Assembly: GCA_022616395.1 (NCBI GenBank)
Contig: JAKEEV010000552.1
Coordinates: 1 to 16,899 of the forward strand
DNA length: 16,899 bases
From: Planctomycetia bacterium
GTDB lineage: Bacteria > Planctomycetota > Planctomycetia > Gemmatales > Gemmataceae
Direction: 5' to 3'
The position numbers and the translations under genes were made by a program. Position 1 is the first letter of the stretch. Each line of letters opens with the position of its first letter. Of this stretch, positions 6,491 to 14,360 are shown in pieces. The notes under the pieces were generated by a model, which worked only from the letters and a program-made list of their open reading frames with translations, ran no database searches and was not told where the DNA came from.

Positions 6491-6850
6491 TCAGATCGCG
6501 ACTTCATCGGAGAAAGGGAAGTAGCATGCCAGACAAGAGCCGGATTGAGACTCTTGAGATGTTGGAGATGCACCTGCGGGGTTGCAAGGTTTGGACGCCG
6601 AAAGGTCGCGGAGTGGTTCAAGGACGTGAAGGACAATCGGCCCGACATCAGCGCGGATGTACTCCCCGCCTTCGCCGCACTGGAAACAGTGCCATCGCCC
6701 GTTGCTCACCTTGACGCGGGCGTTCTCCGAACACTCAGGGCGCTCTTGAATTTCGTCCGCCAGCATCCTGTGCTTCAGGCGAACGTAGGCACCAAGTCGA
6801 GGTCGCGGGCAGCGCGGGCGACGAACGGTCCGAAGTTGCCAGTCGGTCAC
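6491..6850 (-). pseudogene. Possible remnant of a zinc-ribbon protein
   Basis: The 119-residue frame contains RPEC (Cys40), a 14-residue insert, then WHCFQCGEG (Cys55, Cys58). This is the spacing of a zinc ribbon whose first cysteine is Arg37; one base change (TGC to CGC) would explain the loss. There is no ribosome site at the GTG start and no support outside residues 18-70. It overlaps the forward ORF at 6526, and at most one is likely real. Confidence 0.2.
6526..6714 (+). CDS. Doubtful 62-residue ORF, possibly the frameshifted start of a decayed gene
   Basis: ATG 6526 follows GGAGAAAGGGAAG and the first 25 residues look protein-like (MPDKSRIETLEMLEMHLRGC). The rest is arginine-rich and implausible. 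In another forward frame from about 6600 the sequence becomes protein-like again (KVAEWFKDVKDNRPDISADV), so a single frameshift near 6590 could have split an earlier gene. No family is recognised. Confidence 0.25.
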   Translation: MPDKSRIETLEMLEMHLRGCKVWTPKGRGVVQGREGQSARHQRGCTPRLRRTGNSAIARCSP

Positions 6851-6920
6851 GGGCGATGTGGCATTTCATTTACTTTTCACTTGATCGCGCTGGCAGCCCC
6901 GCCGATCATCAACGCCACAC

Positions 6921-7114
6921 ATCGCCAAATGAATCGCCCACCCCCACGAACGGACTCGTCAGACGGTCGCCAGTTTGTGACATGACGCGCATTGCCCTAC
7001 AACTACTGGCGATTTAAAGTTCCCCGGCGAGACGACACCATGCGAACGCGAATAAACCTCACCATCGTCACCGAACCGCACATCGACCTCGACGGGCGCA
7101 GGGAACCAACGTGA
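6921..7114 (+). pseudogene. Orphan copy of a sulfatase-type leader with a 24-codon vestigial start
   Basis: Positions 6921-6958 match 9329-9367, upstream of the second sulfatase, at about 34 of 39 positions. In both places an ATG in the context CGACACCATGCGAA follows about 80 bases later (7040 here, 9447 there). Here the ATG opens only 24 codons (MRTRINLTIVTEPHIDL, then a stop at 7112-7114). The first residues MRTR match the start of the DUF1254 gene at 14415. I read this as the 5' end of a lost cassette gene; a functional leader peptide is an alternative. Confidence 0.45.
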
Positions 7115-7247
7115 GTAGTTCGGTAGTTCACGCAGTCACGCGAGCAGGAATCGCGTCGATTCCACACCGTCCTTCGCAGGAGGCGGCAAGCGGTCGCCCG
7201 CATAAGTGGGCAGACTTTTCGATTTTTCTTCAACATGAGGTTCTCAC

Positions 7248-9065
7248 ATGTTCTCGCGATCTCGACTTCAGATGCTGGCAGTTTTGGCCGTCGGCGTCTG
7301 CGGCGGTTACATCGCCGCGTCGGGCAAACTCGACACTCTCCTGAACGCCGAGCCAAAGGCGAACGCCACAACAACGGAACCGCTGACGCCGTGTCCCGAA
7401 GGCGGCTGCTGCGCCAACCCGGACCAGTCCGCAACGCTCGCGGCACTGAACTCGCACAACGCGAATGTGTCGGCGAAACTCCAGAAGGATGGGAAGAAAC
7501 CCAACATCCTCGTGATCTTCGGTGACGACATCGGCATCACCAACCTCAGTTGCTACAGCGATGGCCTGATGGGGTACGAGACTCCCAACATCGACCGCAT
7601 CGCGAAGGAAGGCGTGCGATTTCTGCACTACTACGGGGAGCAAAGTTGCACGGCGGGCCGCGCGGCGTTCCTCACCGGCCAACACGGTATCCGCACCGGG
7701 CTGACGAAGGTCGGATTCCCCGGCGCGCCGATGGGGATGAGCCAACTCGACCCCTCTATCGGCGGGCTGTTGAAGCAGCAGGGTTACGCCACTGGGCAGT
7801 TCGGCAAGAACCACGTCGGCGACCGCAACGAGACGCTCCCCACCGTCAACGGGTTCGACGAGTTCTTCGGCAACCTCTACCACCTCAACGCCGAAGAGGA
7901 GCCGGAGTTGCCCGACTACCCGAAAGACCCGGAGTACAAGAAGAAGTTCGGCCCGCGCGGGGTGCTGAAGTGCAAGGCCACCGACAAGGACGCCCCCACC
8001 GAGCAACCTCGCTTCGGCAAGATCGGCAAGCAGACCATCGAGGACAGCGGCCCGCTCACCAAGAAGCGCATGGAGACCATCGACGACGAGACCTCCGCAG
8101 CCGCCATCGACTACATGAAACGTCAACACGCCACCGGCAAGCCTTTCTTTGTCTGGTACAACAGCACGCGGATGCACCTGCGCACGCACGTCCGCCAAGC
8201 GCATCGCGGCAAGTACAAGCACGGCGACAGCGAGTACATCGACGGCATGATCGAACACGACGAGACGATTGGCACGCTCCTCAAAGCGCTGGACGACCTG
8301 AAGATCGCGGACAACACCATCGTCGTCTACACGTCCGACAACGGCCCGCACATGAACACTTGGCCCGACGGCGCGATGACTCACTTCCGCAGCGAGAAGA
8401 ACACCAACTGGGAGGGCGCCTTCCGCGTGCCGTGTTTGGTCCGCTGGCCGGGCGTCATCAAGCCCGGCACGGCGACCAACGAATTGATGAGCCACAACGA
8501 CTGGATTCCCACGCTCTGCGCTATCGCGGGCGAACCGGACATCATCGGCAAGCTCAAGAAGGGCTACACCGCCAATGGCAAGGAATACAAGGTCCACCTC
8601 GACGGGTACGACCAGTCGGAGTTCCTACGGAAGGTGGACGGCACTGTGGGGAAGAACTCCGGGGCCAAGAGCGCGCGCGACAAGTTCTTCTACACCGACG
8701 ATGACGGCTTGCTCGTCGCCATGCGGCAGGGCGATTACAAGTACGTCTTCGCGGAGCAGCGTGCCAAAGGCACCATGCAAGTGTGGGCGGAACCGTTCAC
8801 CAAACTCCGCTTGCAGAAAATCTACAACCTCTTCCAAGACCCCTACGAACGGGCCGACATCACGTCCAATACCTACTGGGATTGGCAACTCAACCATGTC
8901 GGGAGCATGTACGGGGTGATGGATGAGGTCTTCAAGTTCGCGTCGTCGTTCAAGGAGTTCCCGCCGCGCTCGTTCCCGCCGAGCTTCAATCCCACGAACA
9001 TCTTGGAGGAGACGCTCGACGACATCCGGCGGAAGCGGGCCTTGGAGGCACCGAAACCAAAGTAA
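7248..9065 (+). CDS. Exported sulfatase with CTAGR active-site motif
   Basis: A 605-residue type I sulfatase that should hydrolyse sulfate esters after its active-site cysteine is converted to formylglycine. The N-terminal segment LAVLAVGVCGGYIAASGKL is a signal peptide or anchor. The alkaline-phosphatase-like fold starts at PNILVIFGDD (Asp93 and Asp94, Ca ligands). The signature is Cys134 in CTAGRAAFLTGQ, with Ala-Gly where most sulfatases have Pro-Ser or Pro-Ala. Other site residues are Lys187 and His189 (GKNHVGD), His310 (RMH), Asp364-Asn365 (TSDNG) and Lys384. Between the anchor and the enzyme lies a linker with CPEGGCC (Cys49, 54, 55). GAGG lies 7 bases before ATG 7248. The sequence is clearly different from the next two sulfatases, so it probably acts on a different ester. 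Substrate unknown. Confidence 0.93.
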   Translation: MFSRSRLQMLAVLAVGVCGGYIAASGKLDTLLNAEPKANATTTEPLTPCPEGGCCANPDQSATLAALNSHNANVSAKLQKDGKKPNILVIFGDDIGITNLSCYSDGLMGYETPNIDRIAKEGVRFLHYYGEQSCTAGRAAFLTGQHGIRTGLTKVGFPGAPMGMSQLDPSIGGLLKQQGYATGQFGKNHVGDRNETLPTVNGFDEFFGNLYHLNAEEEPELPDYPKDPEYKKKFGPRGVLKCKATDKDAPTEQPRFGKIGKQTIEDSGPLTKKRMETIDDETSAAAIDYMKRQHATGKPFFVWYNSTRMHLRTHVRQAHRGKYKHGDSEYIDGMIEHDETIGTLLKALDDLKIADNTIVVYTSDNGPHMNTWPDGAMTHFRSEKNTNWEGAFRVPCLVRWPGVIKPGTATNELMSHNDWIPTLCAIAGEPDIIGKLKKGYTANGKEYKVHLDGYDQSEFLRKVDGTVGKNSGAKSARDKFFYTDDDGLLVAMRQGDYKYVFAEQRAKGTMQVWAEPFTKLRLQKIYNLFQDPYERADITSNTYWDWQLNHVGSMYGVMDEVFKFASSFKEFPPRSFPPSFNPTNILEETLDDIRRKRALEAPKPK

Positions 9066-9094
9066 TGCCATCGGAGTGGCATTGTGCCGACATT

Positions 9095-9120
9095 CGCGGG
9101 CCGGGAACTCTCGGCCCGTG
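9095..9120 (+). other. Intercistronic stem-loop 1 after the CTAGR sulfatase
   Basis: CGGGCCG (9097-9103) pairs with CGGCCCG (9112-9118); with G-U and flanking pairs the stem reaches 11 pairs closing on loop AACT. It lies 30 bases past the stop and lacks a T-run, so it is not a standard intrinsic terminator. It resembles the hairpins at 11865 and 14361. Confidence 0.7.
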
Positions 9121-9139
9121 CTTCGGTTCACACGACACC

Positions 9140-9277
9140 TTGAGAACGCGACTCGCTCTCACCATCCTCGTGCGATTGAGCGGCGAGGAGCGACGCAGCC
9201 TGACGGGATCAACCTGCGACTTATGTCAGCAGTGTTCGTCCACGAGATCGCGAAGCAGTTCCGTCGTCTTCGGGTAG
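9140..9277 (+). pseudogene. Vestigial gene start after stem-loop 1
   Basis: ACGACACC is followed by TTG at 9140 and a frame reading (L/M)RTRLALTILVRL, closely like the signal-peptide start MRTRLVLPVVILL of the DUF1254 gene at 14415 and like the orphan start at 7040. The frame then turns serine- and arginine-rich with no family resemblance and stops at 9277. Placement after a stem-loop mirrors the intact cassette boundary at 14361-14415. It is probably the 5' remnant of a lost gene. Confidence 0.4.
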
Positions 9278-9328
9278 GCGCCGAAATTCGTAGGGGCAGT
9301 GGATCGTCTGCATCGGGGTCCGGGTGGG

Positions 9329-9446
9329 ATCGCCACATGAATTGTCCACCCTCCACAAACGGACTCGACCGGCAGCGCAGCCCCGACGCGGAACAGTTTA
9401 CCCTGAAAGCACCGAGCATTTTCAGTTCCTTACAGAGAGCGACACC
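9329..9446 (+). promoter_or_regulatory. Leader of the second sulfatase gene, duplicated at 6921
   Basis: The block 9329-9367 is near-identical to 6921-6958 (about 34 of 39 positions), and each lies about 80 bases before an ATG. Conservation of a non-coding block at a fixed distance suggests a promoter or 5' untranslated element carried along by duplication. I see no consensus sigma70 pair in it. Confidence 0.4.
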
Positions 9447-11849
9447 ATGCGAAAACTACTGGCACTGGTGGCGGTCATTGTGGCCGGCACCCTCCTCGGC
9501 TGGCTGATGGCCTCGAATCGGCTACCTGACATTCTCGCTCAGGAGAAGAAAGCGGAACCGGCTCCCGCACCGCGCGACGGCACGCCACTCGTGCTGCCGC
9601 GACCCGACTTCCACTTTCCGGGGAACGTGGGGCGCACCTACCTCGATTCGGACAAGGCGCAGTTTCCGCAGCCCGTGCAAGCCCCGAAGGGCGCGCCGAA
9701 CATCGTCCTCATCCTGCTCGACGACGCCGGTTTCGGTCAGTTCAGCACCTTCGGCGGCGGCGTCCCGTCGCCCACGATGGACAAGCTTGCGACCGAAGGG
9801 CTGCGGTACAATCGCTTCCACACCACGGCCCTGTGCAGCCCGACGCGGGCCGCGCTCATCACCGGGCGCAACCACCACTCCGCCGCATTCGCGGGCATCA
9901 CCGAACTCGCCACCGGCTACGACGGCTACACCTGTGTCCTGCCGAAGAGTTGCGGCACCGTCGGCGAGGTACTGCGGCAGAACGGCTACGCGACCGCGTG
10001 GATCGGCAAGAACCATAACACCCCAACGTGGGAACTGAGCGCCGCCGGGCCGTTCGACCGCTGGGCCAACGGACTGGGGTTCGATTACTTCTACGGGTTC
10101 AACGCCGGCGACATGAACCACTGGAACCCGGTGCTGTTCGAGAACCGCAACCTCGTCCCCGCCACGACCGATCCTAACTATCACATGACCGAAGACCTCG
10201 CGGACAGGGCCATCGCTTGGGTGCAGAAGTCCAAGAGCATCGCCCCAGACAAGCCGTTCTTCCTCTACGTTGCTCCCGGTGCAACGCATGCGCCCCACCA
10301 CGCCCCGAAGGAGTGGATCGACAAGTTCAAGGGGCAGTTCGATGGCGGCTGGGACAAGTACCGCGAGGACACGTTCGCTCGACAGAAGAAGCTCGGCGTC
10401 GTGCCACAAGACGCAAAACTCACGGCGCGATCCGAAGGGCTACCGGCGTGGGACTCGCTCAACGCCGACCAGAAGAAGCTGTACGCGCGGATGATGGAGG
10501 TGTTCGCGGGCTACGGGGCACACGTCGATCACCATATGGGTCGGGTCATTGATGCGGTGAAGCAACTGCCCGACGCCGACAACACCGTGTTCATCTACAT
10601 CGCGGGCGACAACGGCTCCAGTGCCGAAGGGGGACTCGAAGGGTCGGTCAACGAGATGCTGTTCTTCAACGGGTTCCCGGAGAAGTGGCAGGACAACATC
10701 AAGGTGATCGACGAACTCGGCGGCCCCAAGCACTTCAACCACTTCCCATCCGCTTGGGCGCACGCGATGAACACGCCGTTCCAGTGGACCAAGCAGGTGG
10801 CCTCGCACTTCGGCGGCACGCGCAACCCGATGATCGTGTCGTGGCCGGCGCGGGTCAAGGACAAGGGTGGCATTCGCAGTCAGTTCACCCACGTCATCGA
10901 CGTGGTGCCCACCCTCTACGAAGTGTGCGGCATCACCGCGCCGACGATGTTGAACGGCGTCCCGCAGAAGCCAATCGAGGGGACCAGCTTCGCCTACACC
11001 TTCGACGACGCGAAGGCCAAGAGCCGGCGAGCAACGCAATACTTCGAGTTGGGCGTCAACCGGGGCATCTACCACAACGGTTGGATGGCTTCGGCACTAT
11101 CGTTCCCGCCGTGGCAGCCGGTCCGCGAGAAGTTCGACCCAGACAAGCAGAAGTGGGAGCTTTACAACATCGACGAGGACTTTACACAGGCCAACGACCT
11201 CGCGGCGAGGCACCCGGAGAAGCTCCGCGAACTGCAAGACCTGTGGTGGGTGGAGGCGGCCAAGTACAACGTGCTGCCGCTCGACTGGCGCGGTGCCAAC
11301 CCTCGAATGAACGGCGAGTTGATGGGCCGTCCGAGCCTGATCGCGGGTCGCAAGTCGCTGACCTACTTCCCCGGTGCCATCGGTCTACCCGACGCCGCGT
11401 CGCCGCCGATGTTGAGTAAGTCATGGACAATCACCGCCGACATCGAGGTGCCCGACGACAAGACAAGCGGCATGATCGTCACGCACGGCGGTCTCGGTGG
11501 CGGGTACGGCCTGTACCTGCGCGACGGCAAGCCGACGTTTGTCTACAACTATTTGGCGCTTGAACGCCCCACGTTCACAGCTAAAGATGCGCTGCCGAAG
11601 GGCAAGGTGAAACTGGTCGTCGATTTCAAGTATGACGGCGGGGGGTTGGGCAAGGGTGGAACGGTCACGATGACCGCGAACGGTACAAAGGTCGCCGAGG
11701 GGAGGCTGGAAAAAACTATCCCCATCCAGTTCTCGATCACCGAGGGGATGGACATAGGTATGGATGTCGGCTCGGCGGTGGACTTCACCTACAAACTGCC
11801 GTTCAAGTTCACGGGCAAAATCGAGAAGGTTACCATCGACCTGAAGTAA
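9447..11849 (+). CDS. Exported arylsulfatase (AtsA-like, CSPTR motif) with C-terminal beta domain
   Basis: An 800-residue type I sulfatase. The signal/anchor LLALVAVIVAGTLLGWLMAS is followed by a proline- and lysine-rich linker. The catalytic domain begins near residue 84 (APNIVLILLDDAGFG, Asp92/Asp93). The formylglycine precursor is Cys130 in LCSPTRAALITGR, the same motif as Pseudomonas AtsA. Lys188 and His190 (GKNH), His281 (ATHAPHHAPKEW), Asp388-Asn389 (AGDNGSSAEGG) and Lys449 (QWTKQVASHFGG) complete the site. Residues about 655-800 are a beta-rich C-terminal domain ending GKIEKVTIDLK, shared with the next gene. ATG 9447 starts the signal peptide and is preceded by weak ACAGAGAG; the frame is open upstream to 9324 but that part is leader. 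It is the closest relative of the following gene and so a tandem duplicate. Substrate unknown. Confidence 0.93.
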   Translation: MRKLLALVAVIVAGTLLGWLMASNRLPDILAQEKKAEPAPAPRDGTPLVLPRPDFHFPGNVGRTYLDSDKAQFPQPVQAPKGAPNIVLILLDDAGFGQFSTFGGGVPSPTMDKLATEGLRYNRFHTTALCSPTRAALITGRNHHSAAFAGITELATGYDGYTCVLPKSCGTVGEVLRQNGYATAWIGKNHNTPTWELSAAGPFDRWANGLGFDYFYGFNAGDMNHWNPVLFENRNLVPATTDPNYHMTEDLADRAIAWVQKSKSIAPDKPFFLYVAPGATHAPHHAPKEWIDKFKGQFDGGWDKYREDTFARQKKLGVVPQDAKLTARSEGLPAWDSLNADQKKLYARMMEVFAGYGAHVDHHMGRVIDAVKQLPDADNTVFIYIAGDNGSSAEGGLEGSVNEMLFFNGFPEKWQDNIKVIDELGGPKHFNHFPSAWAHAMNTPFQWTKQVASHFGGTRNPMIVSWPARVKDKGGIRSQFTHVIDVVPTLYEVCGITAPTMLNGVPQKPIEGTSFAYTFDDAKAKSRRATQYFELGVNRGIYHNGWMASALSFPPWQPVREKFDPDKQKWELYNIDEDFTQANDLAARHPEKLRELQDLWWVEAAKYNVLPLDWRGANPRMNGELMGRPSLIAGRKSLTYFPGAIGLPDAASPPMLSKSWTITADIEVPDDKTSGMIVTHGGLGGGYGLYLRDGKPTFVYNYLALERPTFTAKDALPKGKVKLVVDFKYDGGGLGKGGTVTMTANGTKVAEGRLEKTIPIQFSITEGMDIGMDVGSAVDFTYKLPFKFTGKIEKVTIDLK

Positions 11850-11864
11850 CTGTGACCTTTTGCA

Positions 11865-11883
11865 GGCCGGGTGATTCCCGGCC
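11865..11883 (+). other. Intercistronic stem-loop 2 between the paralogous sulfatases
   Basis: GGCCGGG (11865-11871) pairs perfectly with CCCGGCC (11877-11883) around loop TGATT, 15 bases after the stop and 32 bases before the next ATG. There is no T-run, so read-through into the next gene is likely. The core is identical to that of stem-loop 3. Confidence 0.75.
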
Positions 11884-11915
11884 CGCGTGTTGGCCCACCT
11901 TTGGAGTCTCATACG

Positions 11916-14342
11916 ATGCGTTCGCGCTTCCTCGTCCCGATCTTGTTGGTCTCGCTCGGCTGTACTCTCGGCTGGCTGGCCGCGTCTGGGCGGTTGAACT
12001 GCGGGTTTGCTCAGGAAAGCAAACCCGCAGTTCAACCGTCCCTGCCTCCGACTCTGCCCTACCCCGATCCGCCGTTTCGCGGGAAGATCGGTCGCACCAC
12101 CGCCGACTCGAAATCGGACTTCCCGCAGCCGGTTCAGGCACCCAAAGGCGCGCCGAACGTGTTGCTCATCATGACCGACGACGTAGGCTTCGGTGCGTCG
12201 AGTACCTTCGGCGGTGCCATCCCCACGCCCACGTTCGACAAACTCGCGGCTCGCGGCTTGAAGTACAATCGCTTTCACACGACGGCACTGTGTTCGCCCA
12301 CGCGCGCCGCGTTGATCTCCGGGCGCAATCACCACAACGCGCACACCGGCATGATTATGGAGCGGAGCCTCGGCTATCCCGGCTACGACTCGGTGATGCC
12401 GAAGAGTTGCGGCACAGTTGCCGAGGTGCTTCGTCAGAACGGGTACAACACCGCGTGGTTCGGCAAGAATCACAACGTACCCGGCTGGCAATCCAGTGCC
12501 GCCGGGCCGTTCGACCTATGGCCCACCGGCCTCGGCTTCGAGTACTTCTACGGCTTCATCGGCGGCGACGTGAACCAGTGGAACCCGACCGTGTTCGAGA
12601 ACACGAGGCCCGTCGAGCCGAAGGAGGCCCTGACCGGGAAAGCCAAAGCGGATTACCACTTCGATTCCGACATGGCGGACCACGCGATCCAGTGGATTCA
12701 GGATCAACACGCACTGGCCCCGGACAAGCCCTTCTTTGCCTATTATGTGCCGGGAGCCACGCACGCCCCGCACCACGCCCCGAAGGAATGGATCGCGAAG
12801 TTCAAGGGCCAATTCGATCAGGGGTGGGACAAGGTTCGCAAGGAAACCTTCGCGCGTCAGAAGAAACTGGGCGTGGTCCCGCAGAATGCCGTGCTGACCC
12901 CGCGACCGGACAATCTGCCCGCGTGGGACTCGCTCCAACCAAAACAGAAGGAACTGTACGCGCGGATGATGGAAGTCTACGCCGCGTTTCTCGCGTACAC
13001 GGACCACAACATCGACCGCGTGATTGAGGCGGTCGAGAAGACCGGCGAGTTGGACAACACACTCATCATCTACATCCAAGGCGACAACGGCGGCAGCGCC
13101 GAAGGCACGCTGCAAGGCACGGCCAACGAGTTGGCCATCGTCGGCAACGGAGCCACCGAGAGTTTCGACTACCTACATTCCATCAAGGACGAACTGGGCG
13201 GCACGATGCACTACAACCACTTCCCGGTGGCTTGGACGTGGGCGATGAACTCGCCGATGCAGTGGACCAAGCGGTACGCCTCACACTTCGGCGGCATTCG
13301 CAACGGAATGGTCATGAGTTGGCCGAATCGCATCAAAGACTTCGGCGGCTTGCGCGACCAGTTCCACCACGTCATCGACATCATGCCGACGATCTTTGAA
13401 GCTGCTGGGGTTCAAGCTCCGGCTTCCATCAACGGCGTCAAGCAGGCCCCGATTGACGGGACGAGCATGGTCTATACTTGGGACGACGCGAAGGCGAAGG
13501 GCCAGCGCACGACGCAATACTTTGAACTCTTCGGCAACCGAGGCATCTACCACGACGGCTGGTTCGCCGGCACTACGCCGCTGGTGTTCGCTTGGGAACC
13601 AGAACCCAAAGGCATCACGCCTTCGAGCTTCAAGTGGGAACTCTACAACATCGACGAGGACTTCACCCAGTCGAAGAACCTAGCGAAGGACATGCCGGAG
13701 AAGGTGAAGGAGATGGAGGAACTCTGGTGGGCGGAGGCGGGCCGAAATAACGTCCTGCCGATGAACTTCAGTCCGCAGGCCACAGTGGAGGCGATCTTCG
13801 AGAGGCCCAGCCTCACTCGCGGGCGGAAGTTGTTCGACTACCGGCAGGGCACCGTGCGCATCCCAGAGGGTACGGCCCCGGCCCTCAAGAACACGTCCTA
13901 CACCATCACCGCGAACATCGATGTGCCTGCGAAGGGCGCGGAAGGTGTGATCGTGACCCAAGGCGGCCGATTCGCGGGCTGGGGGTTGGTCGTTCTCGAT
14001 GGCAAACCAGTCTGGGTCTACAAGCGCACGCAGCAGAAGAAGGACGGCATTCGCATCGAAGGCGCGGACAAGCTCGCCCCCGGTAAACACACGCTGACGC
14101 TGGACTTCACCTACAACGGTAAGAAAGGCGAGGTCGGCAAAGGTGGAACCTATGTCCTCTCGGTGGACGGCAAGAAAGCCACCGAGGGTAAGATCGAGGC
14201 GACAGTTCCCTTCCTGTACTCGGTCGATGAAACGCTCGACGTTGGCGAGGATCGCGGCACGCCGATCCTTGAGGACTACGCCGACCGGATGCCCTTCAAG
14301 TTCAATGGCAAGATCGAGAAGGTCACCATCGAACTGAAGTGA
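11916..14342 (+). CDS. Exported arylsulfatase (AtsA-like, CSPTR motif), paralogue of the preceding gene
   Basis: An 808-residue sulfatase. The signal/anchor LVPILLVSLGCTLGWLAASG is followed by a linker, then the catalytic domain from NVLLIMTDDVGFG (Asp88/Asp89). Cys126 in LCSPTRAALISGR is the formylglycine site. Lys184 and His186 (GKNH), His283 (ATHAPHHAPKEW) and Asp390-Asn391 (QGDNGGSAEG) match the preceding paralogue, with which it shares long blocks such as DFPQPVQAPKGAPN. The C-terminal beta domain ends GKIEKVTIELK. GGAG lies 9 bases before ATG 11916; the frame is open back to 11871 only through the hairpin. The gene is 66 bases after its paralogue and 72 before the DUF1254 gene, consistent with one operon. 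Codons 26-41 contain a perfect long inverted repeat, described separately. The Cys in SLGC does not fit a lipobox well. Confidence 0.93.
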   Translation: MRSRFLVPILLVSLGCTLGWLAASGRLNCGFAQESKPAVQPSLPPTLPYPDPPFRGKIGRTTADSKSDFPQPVQAPKGAPNVLLIMTDDVGFGASSTFGGAIPTPTFDKLAARGLKYNRFHTTALCSPTRAALISGRNHHNAHTGMIMERSLGYPGYDSVMPKSCGTVAEVLRQNGYNTAWFGKNHNVPGWQSSAAGPFDLWPTGLGFEYFYGFIGGDVNQWNPTVFENTRPVEPKEALTGKAKADYHFDSDMADHAIQWIQDQHALAPDKPFFAYYVPGATHAPHHAPKEWIAKFKGQFDQGWDKVRKETFARQKKLGVVPQNAVLTPRPDNLPAWDSLQPKQKELYARMMEVYAAFLAYTDHNIDRVIEAVEKTGELDNTLIIYIQGDNGGSAEGTLQGTANELAIVGNGATESFDYLHSIKDELGGTMHYNHFPVAWTWAMNSPMQWTKRYASHFGGIRNGMVMSWPNRIKDFGGLRDQFHHVIDIMPTIFEAAGVQAPASINGVKQAPIDGTSMVYTWDDAKAKGQRTTQYFELFGNRGIYHDGWFAGTTPLVFAWEPEPKGITPSSFKWELYNIDEDFTQSKNLAKDMPEKVKEMEELWWAEAGRNNVLPMNFSPQATVEAIFERPSLTRGRKLFDYRQGTVRIPEGTAPALKNTSYTITANIDVPAKGAEGVIVTQGGRFAGWGLVVLDGKPVWVYKRTQQKKDGIRIEGADKLAPGKHTLTLDFTYNGKKGEVGKGGTYVLSVDGKKATEGKIEATVPFLYSVDETLDVGEDRGTPILEDYADRMPFKFNGKIEKVTIELK
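11991..12038 (+). repeat. Perfect 21-base inverted repeat inside the third sulfatase gene
   Basis: The arm 11991-12011 (begins CGGTTGAACTGCGGG) is the exact reverse complement of 12018-12038 (ends CCGCAGTTCAACCG), separated by the 6-base loop CAGGAA. Three more outer pairs, one a G-U, extend it to 11988-12041. It covers the junction of signal/anchor and mature enzyme (RLNCGFAQESKPAVQPS), 75 bases after the ATG. No T-run follows. Confidence 0.95.
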
Positions 14343-14360
14343 CATTGCGGACAACGTTTC

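Larger units (their letters stand above)
6378..7247. other. Roughly 870 bases with only weak or decayed coding signals
   Basis: The stretch between the FHA gene and the first sulfatase contains two doubtful ORFs (6526-6714 on + and 6491-6850 on -), a small inverted repeat (CGCGAG 6421-6426 with CTCGCG 6433-6438), and a copy of the leader sequence found before the second sulfatase (6921-7042). Frame changes in the translated signal suggest decayed genes rather than an intact one. Confidence 0.45.

Noticed and set aside
7230..8597. Long open frame on the - strand opposite the first sulfatase
   Set aside because: The opposite strand encodes a complete sulfatase with all catalytic motifs; the 455-residue frame is a high-GC shadow with valine/leucine-rich low-complexity translation.
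7550..8704. 384-residue + strand frame inside the first sulfatase
   Set aside because: Arginine/histidine/glutamine-rich translation in a shifted frame of a real gene.
11916..11970. Lipoprotein signal in the third sulfatase (Cys in SLGC)
   Set aside because: The residue at -3 is Ser rather than Leu/Val/Ile, and the matching segment of the paralogue has no Cys; an ordinary signal peptide or anchor fits better.
11991..12038. Reading the long palindrome as a transcription terminator
   Set aside because: No T-run follows on either strand and it lies inside an intact coding frame near its start.
11852..13027. 391-residue + strand frame overlapping the third sulfatase
   Set aside because: Shifted-frame shadow; the sulfatase frame holds the signal peptide, CSPTR motif and metal ligands.
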